DNA of 64,000 bases, from assembly GCA_023014335.1 (NCBI GenBank), contig JAECYW010000007.1, forward strand, positions 3,162,001 to 3,226,000, read 5' to 3'. Shown in pieces: positions 12,270-23,780 of this stretch. The translations under genes were made by a program, and so were the position numbers. Origin of the DNA: Galerina marginata (taxonomy: Eukaryota; Basidiomycota; Agaricomycetes; Agaricales; Galerinaceae). Position 1 is the first letter of the stretch; each line of letters begins with the position of its first letter. A model generated the notes under the pieces. It saw nothing but the letters and a program-made list of their open reading frames with translations. It had not been told where the DNA came from and did not search any database.

Positions 12270-13890
12270 CAAAGAATTAGGCTCGTATATGCTTTTCCTC
12301 CTTTCTTCTCTTAGTCCTCTTCGAAACTTACCCTCCGAGTCGACGTGTTTATAGATTCCTTGATACCCTCGACGCGAAATCATTTGACGCGGGCAGGAGA
12401 ACCTCATGTGGAACTGAATCTGCGTTGTTAGACTCCGATTTTCATCTGTCACTTGAAGCACTTAGATCTTGGGATTGCCGCAATACAGTAGTATTGGGGG
12501 CGCACGTTGCTGCGACGAGGAATTCCGATTGGCCCCGGGATTACCCGTCCATACTACCTCTCTGTAAAATTTTGTCACGGTTTTCGGTCGTATGGTTAAT
12601 GGTTCGTTTTCCTCAAGTTTTCCTCTCATTTCTACCTCTGATGTTTCCGAGTTACAACATGTAGAATCCATGCGGGCAGATACCGTGGTTCTCATCAGCT
12701 CCTTTAGCGTCGTCGCTGGCAGAAGCGAGACTGCCTGGTGTCTCGGACAACCGACTACTACCACAGCCTTAGGAGCTTCCACCTGGTTGACTGAATCGAC
12801 GTTCTCGTCGACATCTAACCAGCTAACATTGATCCCGCTGTCTTTCCTGGCTTGGACTCGTGTACGTCTGGTTCTTATCTTCGTTTAGACGAAACATTGA
12901 CCTCGATATCGACTTAGATTCCACGACGCCTTCTCGAAATGAAATGAGACGACCAGCTGCACTGCAGTGGGATGGCGACCGGGTCAGTAACGTTCCATTG
13001 TGTTCTCTTTCTATCTCTGTTCTCCCGTTTTTCAGGAACGGGCTGATCGACGTCGAGGAGTTTTTAAACGGTAAATGCTGCTCAGTCCCGCTCTGGAGGT
13101 CGTTTACGGCCTGAAGCCGAATGAGATGACGTCCTCTGGCGGCGTTGACCGTCCGTTGGAATTGCCCAAATGTGTGTTTTTTTTTGTCCTGAATTTTATA
13201 GTTGGACTTATGATCGCTACTGTTATAGTTGCCAGTACTCCGCCGAAAAATCTGGGGTCTCAAAATTTAGGATGACCCCAAGACTACGAACCCTGCTCGT
13301 CACTTTTGGCGATGTCCTTGAAGCTTTCGTTTTCGCGCTAATCTTACCTGCCATTCACACCCTTACCTTCGATGTTAGTCATGCGCTTGCGATCGGCCCG
13401 CCTTCTACAACGCTCCGGGGTGTGGTATATGACCTCAGAGCTATCTTCGGACCTGTCCACGTCACTCTACGCTGCCGGCGCTGCTTGTAACTTCGATTCC
13501 TACTTTGTTTTTTGTCTTATATCTGTCGGCCTGGCCTATTTCTAACAGCCCGCGATCAACTTATGACTACTGCCTTAACCTGACTTATATTTGGCTCTAC
13601 ATATATCAGATTCCCGTTGGTCCTTCATCACCGGCATTTTTAATTCAGTTTGCAGCTCCCACAGGGTCCTGTTCCACGTGTACTTTCTCATTGAAATCCA
13701 GCGGTTTATCTACCTTCGGCTCGTTCGGAGATCGGACGACTTCTCTGGAGGCGACTACTCAGAGCACAGACTGGAGAAATTTAAATGCTAGAAGCTCAGA
13801 ACTGCCAACGCAGAGAAATATTCTCACTGCAAAAAAATCTGCACCGCCTCGATTGTTCGAAAATCAACCGTTTTCGCATATTACCTAACA
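12270..13890 (+). repeat. Copy R3 (partial) of the large intron-bearing repeat family
   Basis: This copy starts in the middle of the element. Its left end aligns with about 30.51 kb (ctcgtatatgcttttcctcc compared with ctcgtgtatgccccgttctc) and its right end stops inside the block seen at 31.80-31.90 kb (agaactgccaa...agagaaat). The segment contains several gt...ag-like stretches, for example cgtgtacgtctggttctta through cgacttag near 12860-12928. It begins about 120 bases upstream of the NACHT gene start codon, so that gene is flanked by family copies on both sides. Confidence 0.65.
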
Positions 13891-14059
13891 ACGGTACTCA
13901 CGCGCCCAACGGTCAAAATCCCAGGGGACTCCGAAGGAGCGGATATTTGTGGACACTGGATAAACGGCGATGCGATATATGAAGATGATATAAGCTTCCG
14001 AATTTCAAAATCGGAGAGCAGGACAAACCCGTAAACGAAACGTAGTACAATGTATGTTT

Positions 14060-17000
14060 TTTGATAGAAAATATCCCGAAAGAACCTATGCACTTTGCGT
14101 TCGCTTCAGAGGAAAGCATTAAAGCAATAATAGAGCGGTTAAGTTGACGAAGTTTTGAGCGAAGTCGGACGCGGATGAACTGAAGCACAATTTCGGAAAG
14201 CGATTTCTTTTTGGCAAGCTAACGACGATATTTTCTCCCACAATAGTGTGTGTGCGCAAACTCAAAGAATATAAATTGGTGAGATGCAGAGGAATGGTCC
14301 AGGCGATAGATTCGACTCGAGAGCGGTGTCACTGGCCGCTTTGAATGGGAAGCAGTCTACAAGCAGATAACAGCAGGCATTATTGATTGCGAGAAAGTAG
14401 CACACGAATGTTCCGAGAATAGGCAGTTTAAGCGTGTTGCTTTGTCTAATGACTCTCGAAATGAGCGCGCAAAAGGCGTCCATAGGTTTGAGAGAGATGT
14501 AAGCGGCGGAAAGAAATTTCCTGGGAATAGGAGGTGACGAAATGAATCGGAAAGAGAACATAAACGACGGATTGAAGGAAGGACATTAGGAAGGGAGTTC
14601 ATTCAGTTTAAAGCACGAGAAGAAAGCTTCTTGTCTCCAGTTTGGGAATACAAATTCGTCGCAAGGAGGGATAGTTCTTCGTGAAAGTCCAAGAACGGAG
14701 TCCAGCAGGAGAGCCGAGGTTAAACGCACAACATCAGATTGCTGTTCAAACAGGCTACGGGCGAAGTGACGAGGCATAAAAGCTATTCAGCAGCCAGGTA
14801 CGAGTTCATATACTGTCCCTAGATGTATGGAGGCAACGGGGTAGGGGACCGTGACCGATTTTTTGGGATCATAATTAGCAACGGGGTGCGGGTGAGCCGT
14901 GACTGTTGCTTGTTTTAGCAACATTTGGGGCCGCAGGCGCGCTCCGGAAGGTTTTTTGGCCTGAAATATCAGGGTGTCACGGATCCCAGTTTGCAACCGA
15001 GTCCCCTTGAGCCGTGACGGCCCCCAAAATTGACCACACAACGGAGGCTCCGTGAGCCGTGACCGTTGCCTCCATACATCTAGGGACAGTAGAGACCAAA
15101 GGCAGGAAAGTACGAGGATGTGGCAGTGAATTTTGTGGGGGCACAATGACAAGAATGGGTCGCGGAAAGGATGTAAGTGGGAAGGAGATGGAACACATAA
15201 GGTGGAGAGCGAGTCCCTGAGGAACAGGAAGTGTGCCCACGATCTTTAGCACATGGACACCAAGTGACATCGCAAGGGCTGAATAGATCGTAAAGGCAAT
15301 CCATGGACTGGGTTACGCTCTCGGTAAGTTGGTTGCGCCCATGAGAGGAGGGAAGCAAGAAGGGTTTCGAGATAAGATTTAGACTGGCAATCATGTGAAT
15401 CCGAATCCGGTTAGATCTGATCGGCTCGGTCCTCGGCATCGCCGCATCGTGGGGCAAAACTGCACAGTCGCGTTGACAGGCCGAATTTTGTCATCAACAT
15501 GAACGTCTATCAACGTCCGCCTCTACTCAGTAAAGGTATGTGTATCTTCTTAATTTTCCTTCGTTTCTTGTAAGATAGTTGACGATCGTATAGTCCATCC
15601 AGGGCCTGGAGCAACAGACGCGTTAACGGTCTACAAACGCGAACTTTCTCGCACTCGGTGCGCGATTTCCGGGTTCTCCCCCTCTTCTTCGACTTACTGA
15701 CCGGTGTTCGTCACAGGCCCCTATAATATTCAATAGTTCATACACTCGCTCATTCGCTGTTGACGGTGTTGTTGCTCTAGAATTATCTTCGAGTTCAATG
15801 AGCTTGACGACGTCTCTACGGATATCATCGCTCACGTCACATCGCCCTCATCAGCCTGGACCGCCTACATAGCGCCGAAGGCTTCAAGGTATGACCAGAA
15901 ATCCATTACGGTTGTTCCTCGGTCCCTAATTCTATTGTCCTTCCAGGAACCCCAATTGCTCTGGAATTAACCTTCTACACGCGCGCTGTCATCCTTGTCT
16001 GCCGCCCCTCCACCACAGCTGCATTTCCATCACCCCCCGTCGCTACGCTTGCTCGTTGAACATCCCGCTTTCGAGCAGTCGAGATTCAAGCTCGGGAACG
16101 GGGTTGTCAGTTCCTCCTAGCTGGCGGTGGATAGTTTTTATTCGCAGATTGGGAAGGATAATGGCTCTTCGACTGCTTCAAACTTGGTGTCGGGAGCTGC
16201 GGCGGATTCGACTTCAATCCACTAGTGCCTTTTGGAGCTCGTAGACGCCGGCGATCAAGTGTACTGGCACATATTGGGTGCAGCGAGGGATTTAGATTCG
16301 TCTCAGAACTACCTGCCGTTGCTACTTCCCCGGGAAGATTTTGGTTATGGTTCGTTGTCGTCCTAACTCCCACCTTGGCTGTTACTGACTTACAACATGT
16401 AGGATTCGGAGGAGAAGCTAGCTGTGACATGTCTTTGCAGATCGTTGCCCTCGTCGACCTGACCTGCTTAAACAGTGACTATAAGGCACTAAACGTTAAG
16501 GTCAGCCGGTATCATCATTCCGTTGTCTTTTAGTTTCTTATCCCTCCCCCTCCCAGATTACAATGCCACCGTACAAGTACCGTTCAGCACGAGCCTGCCA
16601 TCTGCCTCCCCGCCGGGCTACATCTCCATTACCCCTTGGCGCTGCAGTTGGTTCGACATCCTGCTTTCGAGCAGGCAGCACTCGGCCTCGGGGTTGAACT
16701 CAGATGCTGCTTGTCCCTCCTAGTCAGTGGTGTGTGATCCCTGTTTGCAGTTCGGAAGGCATTGGACTGTCTTCATCTTTCTCGATCCAGGTTTTGCCGA
16801 GCTGCGCGTGTTCAACTCTCTGCGACTGCCATTTATAGCTCGTCGATGTTGGTGGTGGTATTACGAGCGCGCGTTGGCTGCGACGGGCAATTCGGACTAG
16901 GCCTAGGATTACCCGCCATTACTACCTCTGCGAGATATCGTCATCGATAGGGTTAATGGCTAATGGTTCGTTTTCGTTTCACTTTTACCATCGTTGTTGG

Positions 17001-17170
17001 CCTGACTTATAATTTATAGTGGTATTCAACGTGCAGCTCCTTGGATGTTGTCGCTAGCCGAAGCGACACTGCATGATGTTCAAGAGTCAACTGAAAGCAA
17101 TGTACGACGCCAACAGCGATAGGAGCTGCTGCATAAGGTCGACTGCTGTTAGTATACGTGTGTTATTTTT
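14060..17170 (+). repeat. Copy R4 of the large intron-bearing repeat family, carrying a MITE
   Basis: The left third carries the minus-strand open frames typical of the family (14.06-14.78 and 15.08-15.46 kb). The agatcggctcgg-like block is at about 15419. Two exon-like blocks followed by intron-like blocks are clear: near 15790-15890 (donor gtatgacc, acceptor ccttccag) and near 16424-16500 (donor gtcagccg, acceptor cccag). A 277-bp MITE interrupts the copy at 14813-15089. Confidence 0.65.
14813..15089. mobile_element. 277-bp Tc1/mariner-like MITE with TA target duplication
   Basis: The ends are perfect 27-bp inverted repeats beginning CTGTCCCTAGATGTATGGAG (left 14813-14839, right 15063-15089). 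TA flanks both sides (14811-14812 and 15090-15091). The related repeat copy at about 34.31 kb gives the empty site: gtacgagttcacaTAgatacc against gtacgagttcataTA[element]TAgagacc. There is no coding capacity. A TA duplication is characteristic of Tc1/mariner transposases, so mobilisation in trans is likely. The motif gagccgtgac recurs three times inside. Confidence 0.85.
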
Positions 17171-18069
17171 TGTTCGTAGATCCTACATATATTGTATATA
17201 TATATACTTACTTATGATCGGTATCATTGGACTCGAGTAGTTGCCACTCGTGTGGCCAGTCTATACAGGTTAGATTGGCTACGAAATTTGCTGCCGACAT
17301 ACCCATTTATTGCCTGTAGAGTACGGTAACCTTTTATTGGACTAAGTAGGTGCAATTTAAAGACGATGAAACATACCTATTCAACTTGAATATTTAGGAA
17401 AATATTTCCGGGATTAAGTGCTGGCGGTGCTCGAGTGCGTCATTGGCAGTTTTGTCAGAACACTGCCTCAGCGGGCCTTTTATGTCATTGAAGTCAAGCT
17501 CTTTCGTTTCCCCACCCTTTCTTTTAGGTGGAGGTCACAGAAAATCGTGACCTTCACCCTACTGCTGATTACCGCTATGCCAGGAGACATTCCTTTTACG
17601 TGCTACGTTTGGACAAAAATGTTGAACGTCTGATTACTATTGACAGGCAGGTCAGCCTCCATCAGCGAGGAAATTCCGACGTCACACTGGCAGCACATGC
17701 GAACAAATAAAAGTGTTATAGGGATGGAGCCCATATCCCCACTGCTCTTACTTATGAGACCTACAACTGGCATCGTTATTTTTTCGGGAAGATTCGAAAA
17801 GCGCAGACGTGAAAGGACTGCCGGCACTCGGGGAGGCAAAATAGTCATCTGGTGAATTTCCCCCTTTTTCCTTCTTTTCTCAATTCTTTTTCTTACTTCT
17901 GGCCGTGAAAATACCCAGAGTATTGATTGGAGAACCCAAAATACCGGTTTCCCATGACCTATTTTTGACCGGTCAGTCCCTATGCGCTTCTGAAGCTCCC
18001 CGTCGCCCACTTACTCTATCAACATGAGAGGATTACTCAAGTTCTTCTCAGCTGTGCACAACGGTACCA
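17170..18069. other. Stretch with a diverged repeat shared with 28.1-28.4 kb
   Basis: The part at about 17410-17640 resembles 28150-28380 (ctcgagtg-cgt-ttggca..., then tttcgttt...ttaggtg-aggt). Both have a possible gt...ttag intron-like block followed by a broken frame. Neither copy has an intact reading frame and no product is recognised. A short run of alternating ta lies near 17196-17212. Confidence 0.35.
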
Positions 18070-18568
18070 CTACCTACAAGCACTGACCATCTCAAGGGGC
18101 ACAGACGACCCCAGCCTGCTCATATCATGATGACTTTCGATGCATCCATCCCTCTTCTTGCCCCCCCACTGGCGTCCGGTTGGCTGGCTATGAAAACTCG
18201 GGTCTTCACGCTGCTGCACGACGACGATTTTTCCGTTAATTTCTCTGCCTTCGCCTGCAAGTCTGATGACTCCTTCTACTCGAACGGCGTCTACCCCAGT
18301 TCGCTGTGGGTTGACCAGGTTCACGGACCTTGGAAGAGGAAAAAGCAGTTGGAGTTGGTCAGTAGTGGGAGGTGATGCAAGGCTCGTGGCAATGTATGAA
18401 GTGATATTGTGGAGATGAGGCTACAGCCCGCGTTCACGACTGAGGAGACGGAGGAGAAGGAGAGGCACGGCTTTCCGGAACCCCGGCCCGCACTGGTGCC
18501 TGTATTTGAACGACGGTTGCAAAATCAAATTTCTGCTCTCCATTCACCAGGGCGATCCTTTTCGCCAT
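18070..18568 (-). CDS. Hypothetical two-exon protein, 129 aa
   Basis: Exons 18568-18438 and 18328-18070 join in frame across a 109-nt intron (gtgaac to ttccaag). The product starts MAKRIALVNGEQKFDFATVV and continues with a Pro/Ser-rich linker and a stretch that looks like real coding sequence (VNLVNPQRTGVDAVRVEGVI). No signal peptide, membrane span or known domain was recognised. The gene stands alone between diverged repeat DNA. The C-terminal 40 residues are low in informative features and the true end may lie elsewhere, so it could also be a remnant of a larger gene. Confidence 0.35.
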
Positions 18569-20362
18569 GGTCGGCCTTGAATGTTCGGACATTGGAGTCA
18601 ACGTACCCCACCTCTCTATTCTCAAATTTGGCGTTTCAGCTGTCCATTCTGTCTACGACTGTTCGAACTTTGCAAACTCTCATCCTCGAATTTTCAGAAC
18701 AACCTTCCTCTTCATGCTCGGCCTTGGTGGTTTAGACATAGAAGTCAATGTCTCCGGCCTTTCTCCCCTCGACTTTTCGTTTCGACAATCATTTTTGCCT
18801 TCGCTGTTCACGCCAAGTCATCAATTTCGACATTGCCTCAAGTCCTTTTGCGCAAGCGCATGCGGCTGAACCTGCAGCTTCATCTTCTCGCACGTCAGCT
18901 TATGGCTGCTGCTCGTAATTCCTCCTTCAAGGTTCTCTCCGACGACGTGGCTTTATCAATCCTATCCTGTCTTCACGCACCGAATTATACAATGAGCTGC
19001 GGACTATCCAGCCTACTTAAAGCGATTACCCAAGTTGAGAATCGCCTTTTCTCTTCTCGTGCTGGGCCAGGGACTTGAGAAATAATTCATCGATGAGATT
19101 ATGGCTGCAATTACGCGGCTGGCCCATATCCTGAGGCGAAGCTTTTCGAACTCGTGTTAACGCCGCTGCCAGCGTTCACGACCATTGATGGAAGCGTCGA
19201 TGACCCTCGGAATGGACAATTAAAGCTAGGATCCCATATGGACGGTCTGGCGTTGGTGATACGTCTGTAGATGGGGAACGGGAGGAGGATGTATATGGTG
19301 GTGGATAGATGCGAGGAGGGGCGTGGAATCCCCGCTGCTGAGCTTGGAGTTGGGCCTCCACTATGCTTCCACCTGCTAATTTAACGTTTTTTTCTCAATT
19401 TGCGGTTCTCTGAGCGGGTGTATGTGCGACTCGATCTTCGTATATGACTGTTCTGAAGGCGACGGCCGCCATTTGTCCCATTGTCCATCCCTCAAGATTG
19501 GTTCAATGCTCTTACTTACTGCGCTATACCTCAATTGACCATAATAGTACCTACCCATATATAGGTAAGCCGGTTCTACTTCCCAGTGATGAACATCCTT
19601 ATTCCGTTACCCTGCAGCTGATGCTCAGAGATTGACATATTGGGACCTAACTGCTAAGCCATTACCATCCTGAAGAAGAACTTACTACGCAACCAACAAG
19701 GAGTAGAGGCTCTTCGTCTATCGGAAGTCGGATTAAGAATGATACAAAGACAGAAAATATGTTTGGCTGCCAAATTGTTTCATGGAACTTAGCTGGCCCT
19801 TTCCTGTCCCTCTGGCCAGTTTCTTAGTGGGTTGATTACTGTCAATGCAACATTTATTGTCAAAGACCTGGTTCACTTGCATTCTCGCTCCCACTTCCCC
19901 ATATATTTCTTCATAAGTATACGCACGTCCTTCATTTATCAACGCAGTTTGTGTATGTAGACGTTCTCGTCTACATCATCCATTTTAACCCCAATGAGTG
20001 ATTTGGTTTCTTCTGTTTGATTTAGTTTCGGTTATTTTGGTCGTGCTATGTGAATTTGTCACAACGTTGCGTGAATGGGTACACTCCCAGTACATTGTAA
20101 GGAGTTCCTCCCGTCTAGCTTCGGAATATGAGCAAGCGCTCGCAAACGAGTCACAGGCGCCTAAAGTAATATGACGTTCCCGCGCTTATTGCTCAGCCTC
20201 CTCCCTTCGTATGAGGCACCGACTTACCAGAGATCCTTCACACGCCTGCATCTTGTCGTATATCTTGTCTATCCTTTGGTTGGATTCATCGGGCATTGTT
20301 CAATTCTCAGACTGGTATAAATAAGTACGATCAAACAAATGTCAAATGCTACCTCGTCCTGT
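18569..20362. other. Intergenic stretch with one exon-like fragment
   Basis: On the minus strand, 19376-19176 reads as a possible terminal exon after an acceptor (aaattag): it is rich in Gln, Pro and Tyr and contains PPRIYPPPYTSSSRSP before a stop. No upstream exon could be joined to it. The rest shows no supported gene. Confidence 0.3.
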
Positions 20363-21614
20363 TTACATAATACCCATTACTTTGTCAGGCACAATGACTT
20401 CCACATTCATTTCCTCCCCCCTGACTTCCGTCACATTCTGATGTGTTGATCGTCCTTGGAACTGGAGGCCAGATAAGTTGTGAATAGTCGATAAGTGGGT
20501 GCTTGTATCAGCTGCAAGGCAAACACGAGCAACCATTACAGTTGGCGCGATTCCCTGACACAGTAAAATGATCAATTCAACATGGCGGTACGATATGATA
20601 GATACTTACTGTAATGGTAAATGCCACAGCGTCGCCATAATTCGATAATCCCACACTTGTTAGAGAAGCACCCTGGATGGTGTTGCCAATCCCCAGTATC
20701 AATAACGCAAGCGAGTACACCGCAGCTGATTGGACCACTATTTCGATTATATGGCCGAAACGTCTTCTGGAGTTACCATTTTGCTTAGAAACAGAATGGA
20801 TTCTGAATGCTATGAGTAGTGTTGCCAGCAGACTACTCGAAAGGGATGTAAAAAAGAGAGCAGATTGAATTGTGGTTCCTAAGGTCACTGTCTTGAGTGG
20901 AGGTATGTCGACGGCTACTACCTTTCCACTAATTACAGTTTCGGCGATGCAGAGAACTGTTGGAGAGAATTTAGTCCAATTTGTTGCCACTTAGATTGAT
21001 GACTTGCCTATCTCCGCAAGGAACAGAAGACAAGGCAGTCCAATCACTCGAAGTGATCTATTCCATACAAAGAAGCACCGCCATATCTATCAGCGAGTCA
21101 GAGGCGTGTTACAAATGAAATAATTTACGCACCAGGAGTCCATCAGCAATTACGACCATATAGCAAGAGGTAATGGTCGCTAGAAGCAGCGTCCATGCTG
21201 GGGCGTGAGTTGAAGCAGTGGCAATACTCTCGCGGGTCTCCCCATTGACAAGGAATATCCAATCCAAGTCATACCATTGAACGCCCAAATTGATCATATC
21301 AAGCACGTAGAGCGAGGTAATACTGAGAATTACCATCCGACGCTGGGATCCTTTTCTGGTTACTATTGTTTCGGTTAGTAACACTACCTACCATTCCTAA
21401 ATCGAACCGTAAAGAAATCTTACAATAAAGAGTGAGAGTACCAAGGTAGATTAGTGTGTAAATCCCTACATTATCGAATGTAAATCTTGTAAATCTGCAA
21501 CGAATAGCAAGGCTTACCCATTAGAAACATAAACAGGACAGTGGAATTAAGGTTATCGCTAAGGAGTGATTTCTCAAATGAAATGCGAGACGGGTCTGTA
21601 GCCGGTACAGACAT
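20363..21614 (-). CDS. Multi-pass membrane protein, agaricomycete family
   Basis: Six exons stay in phase throughout: 21614-21518, 21465-21424, 21362-21133, 21086-21008, 20956-20610 and 20554-20363, giving 328 aa. Hydrophobic spans include GIYTLIYLGTLTLY, MVILSITSLYVLDMINLGV, TLLLATITSCYMVVI, VIGLPCLLFLAEIVL, SALFFTSLSSSLLATLLI, VVQSAAVYSLALLILGI and the segment ahead of GIAPTVMVARVCLA, so about seven spans. The motif IWRCFFVW before the fourth or fifth span and GIAPTxMVARV near the end are typical, as I remember them, of a large agaricomycete family with no known function. The tail (from about residue 275) is hydrophilic. Intron 4 (21007-20957) is GC-AG with donor gcaagt. A receptor or channel role would be speculation. 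Confidence 0.85.
20957..21007 (-). other. GC-AG intron in the membrane protein gene
   Basis: The intron starts gcaagtcatc and ends ctccaacag, 51 nt on the minus strand. Splicing joins LLFLAEI to VLCIAET in frame. No GT donor at this junction gives an open frame. Confidence 0.7.
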
Positions 21615-22312
21615 GATGAAGGGTAAAACTGGGGGTACTGGGTGACCTAATAGATATCCTCTGCCGCGAAGCTCTTAAATAGTTTTCAAGTAGGAGAAAG
21701 GATCAGGATAATTTCGGAATGAACGTCGATGATCAGGAACACGATCATCCCGTCGCAAAGATGGGTAACTTTGTCTTTCCAATTATTTACAGAAAAAATG
21801 GTCGAATCTAAACAGATGAGTTCAGCGTATGTACAATCATCGGAATTCCTGATCAGATCCGCCCTGTTGACTTCATGCCCCAGTTTTGTGCGCTAATGGA
21901 ACCAAAAACGCTACTGTGAACCGCCCTAATGACTTCCCAGTATAGCATAAAACAAATTCAACGATCGTGATCAAGATCAACAATTAGTCGGACTCGGACG
22001 CCATATTTCTGCTAATATTCTGCCAATACTAATTCTCACAGGATCAACACCACCTTAGCCATCATACTGACTCCACAGGGGAGTTATTTTCCAGAATTGC
22101 TCCGCTGTTAACCCATTGAAAAGTGACTGTATCTTTCTATCGTGATATATCTTAGGCTGAACAACTACCTCATCAAAGCTCCAATCAGGCTGAGCTCAAC
22201 AGATTTGCCTTCCGTCCCATGATTCATCGTTTGACCTTTTCTAAGTATATGATGATACTCGCAGCGGTTGCTGAAAATCACACTCGAAGAGGTTACCATG
22301 GTATATGTTTTT
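21615..22312. other. Upstream and intergenic DNA
   Basis: No gene was recognised between the membrane protein start and the hAT-like element. The first part should hold the promoter of the minus-strand gene; a clear TATA element was not identified. Confidence 0.4.
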
Positions 22313-22966
22313 TAGGGTTCCGTGAGTAATTGGCAGTGAATTTCTAACATATGTTACTAACATTCGAGGTCCCAAGGTATTTCTAACATACTGTTACTAA
22401 CATTTCTAACATTTTGGTTACTAACAAGTGAGAAATTATTTTCTAACCTCGTTAGTAACATCAAGGTATGTTAGAAATTGTTAGAAATTGAGGCAAAGTC
22501 AAGGCAAGCTCCCCCGAGCCGTCAGTTTGTGCAGAAAAATCATTGCGCTGACCCTCGCATACCGATGGATCTCCGAGTCCAAGCCATACCTGCAGGGCAT
22601 TTCCCAATTTGTGCTCGAGACACAACTCCGTAACCATATATACACTTGACCACACTCATAAACGACGCTTCTGGAAGCTATATATTAAACCAGACAGTCA
22701 GAATCTACAGGTATTGGGTTTGACTGGGCTAACGAGGTGATAAAGAGAGGGATTTTTTTCAAAAATGCCTTGCGCCATGCTCGAACCTTGAAAATTCGGA
22801 ATTTCTGGCTCACGGTTTTTGCGATATGGGTGGGCAAATTCTAACAATTTCTAACATGCCAAAAAGTACCTGCTGGAGCCCAGATGTTAGTAACATGTTA
22901 GTAACATGTTAGTAACACGAATTTCTAACATATGTTACGAATTGGGCAATTACTCACGGAACCCTA
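22313..22966. mobile_element. 654-bp hAT-like non-autonomous transposon
   Basis: Perfect 20-bp terminal inverted repeats TAGGGTTCCGTGAGTAATTG bound the element. An 8-bp direct duplication ATGTTTTT lies immediately outside (22305-22312 and 22967-22974). An 8-bp duplication with TAGGG ends is characteristic of the hAT superfamily. The interior has no transposase frame. More than a dozen copies of TTAGTAAC or TTAGAAA (either strand) cluster just inside both ends, including a triple tandem near 22884-22915; such subterminal repeats are where hAT transposases bind. Mobilisation would need a transposase elsewhere in the genome. Confidence 0.9.
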
Positions 22967-22974
22967 ATGTTTTT

Positions 22975-23780
22975 TGAGAGATCAAGCGATGGGGTAGGTA
23001 AAAGCCGAATAGAAGTCGACCGATGAATAGCAGACGACGGATGTCTGGAATAAATTAGGTAAAAGGGCAAAGAGTGCTTCCGCCGACGTATTCTCCCTTG
23101 TAATTTGTTTCTTGTAATTAATTTGCCGTCATACTTTGCGTTCCCAGCAAGATTGAAGCAAGCATCTCTCTTAGGTCTATATAGTTTTTGTTCGTATCTG
23201 GCGCACGCACAGCAGATCAACACTTGTCTAATAATTTGTGCCTCTGAAGGACTCCCACCCGTTGCCCTCATGGCATTTTTGGAATCTGAGTTTTGTTATT
23301 GTCGCTGGTAACCGAGTTGAGGTCAAACCGCGGTCATATTGTGATTGAGAAATTGCAGTGGGAAAGTAAGTAGAAAAAACACAGAACATGTAGAGTACTA
23401 CTGTACTAAGCGACTGAAATTACGATCCAAGAGTGACTCTCAGTCGGGGGTACAGAGAGTTCCAGGCGCCGATGATTTCCGCCCCAACTGTTGCCTTCAC
23501 ATCGTGGCCCACTAGCATATCAGGTGACGTCAAATTTAGCAGAGACGGTGGAGCTATACTTAGGACTCTCGGAACAAATGAGGCATGGTGCTCGGGATTC
23601 ATCGATTTAGTTTGGCGATGTGATGGAAACATAAGTACGGGCGATAGCGACAGGAACATCTCAGCATCAGACCTGAAGATCAGGCCTATCAGAACATCGT
23701 AGAGATAACCGCCTCCGACCATCGTGATGACTCCGAGCTGATGTCGAGGTTATGTATCTCAGAAGTCGAGAAATGAGCTG
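22975..23780. other. Stretch without a supported gene
   Basis: Several short open frames occur on both strands, none with a recognisable domain, signal peptide or consistent exon structure. Confidence 0.4.
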
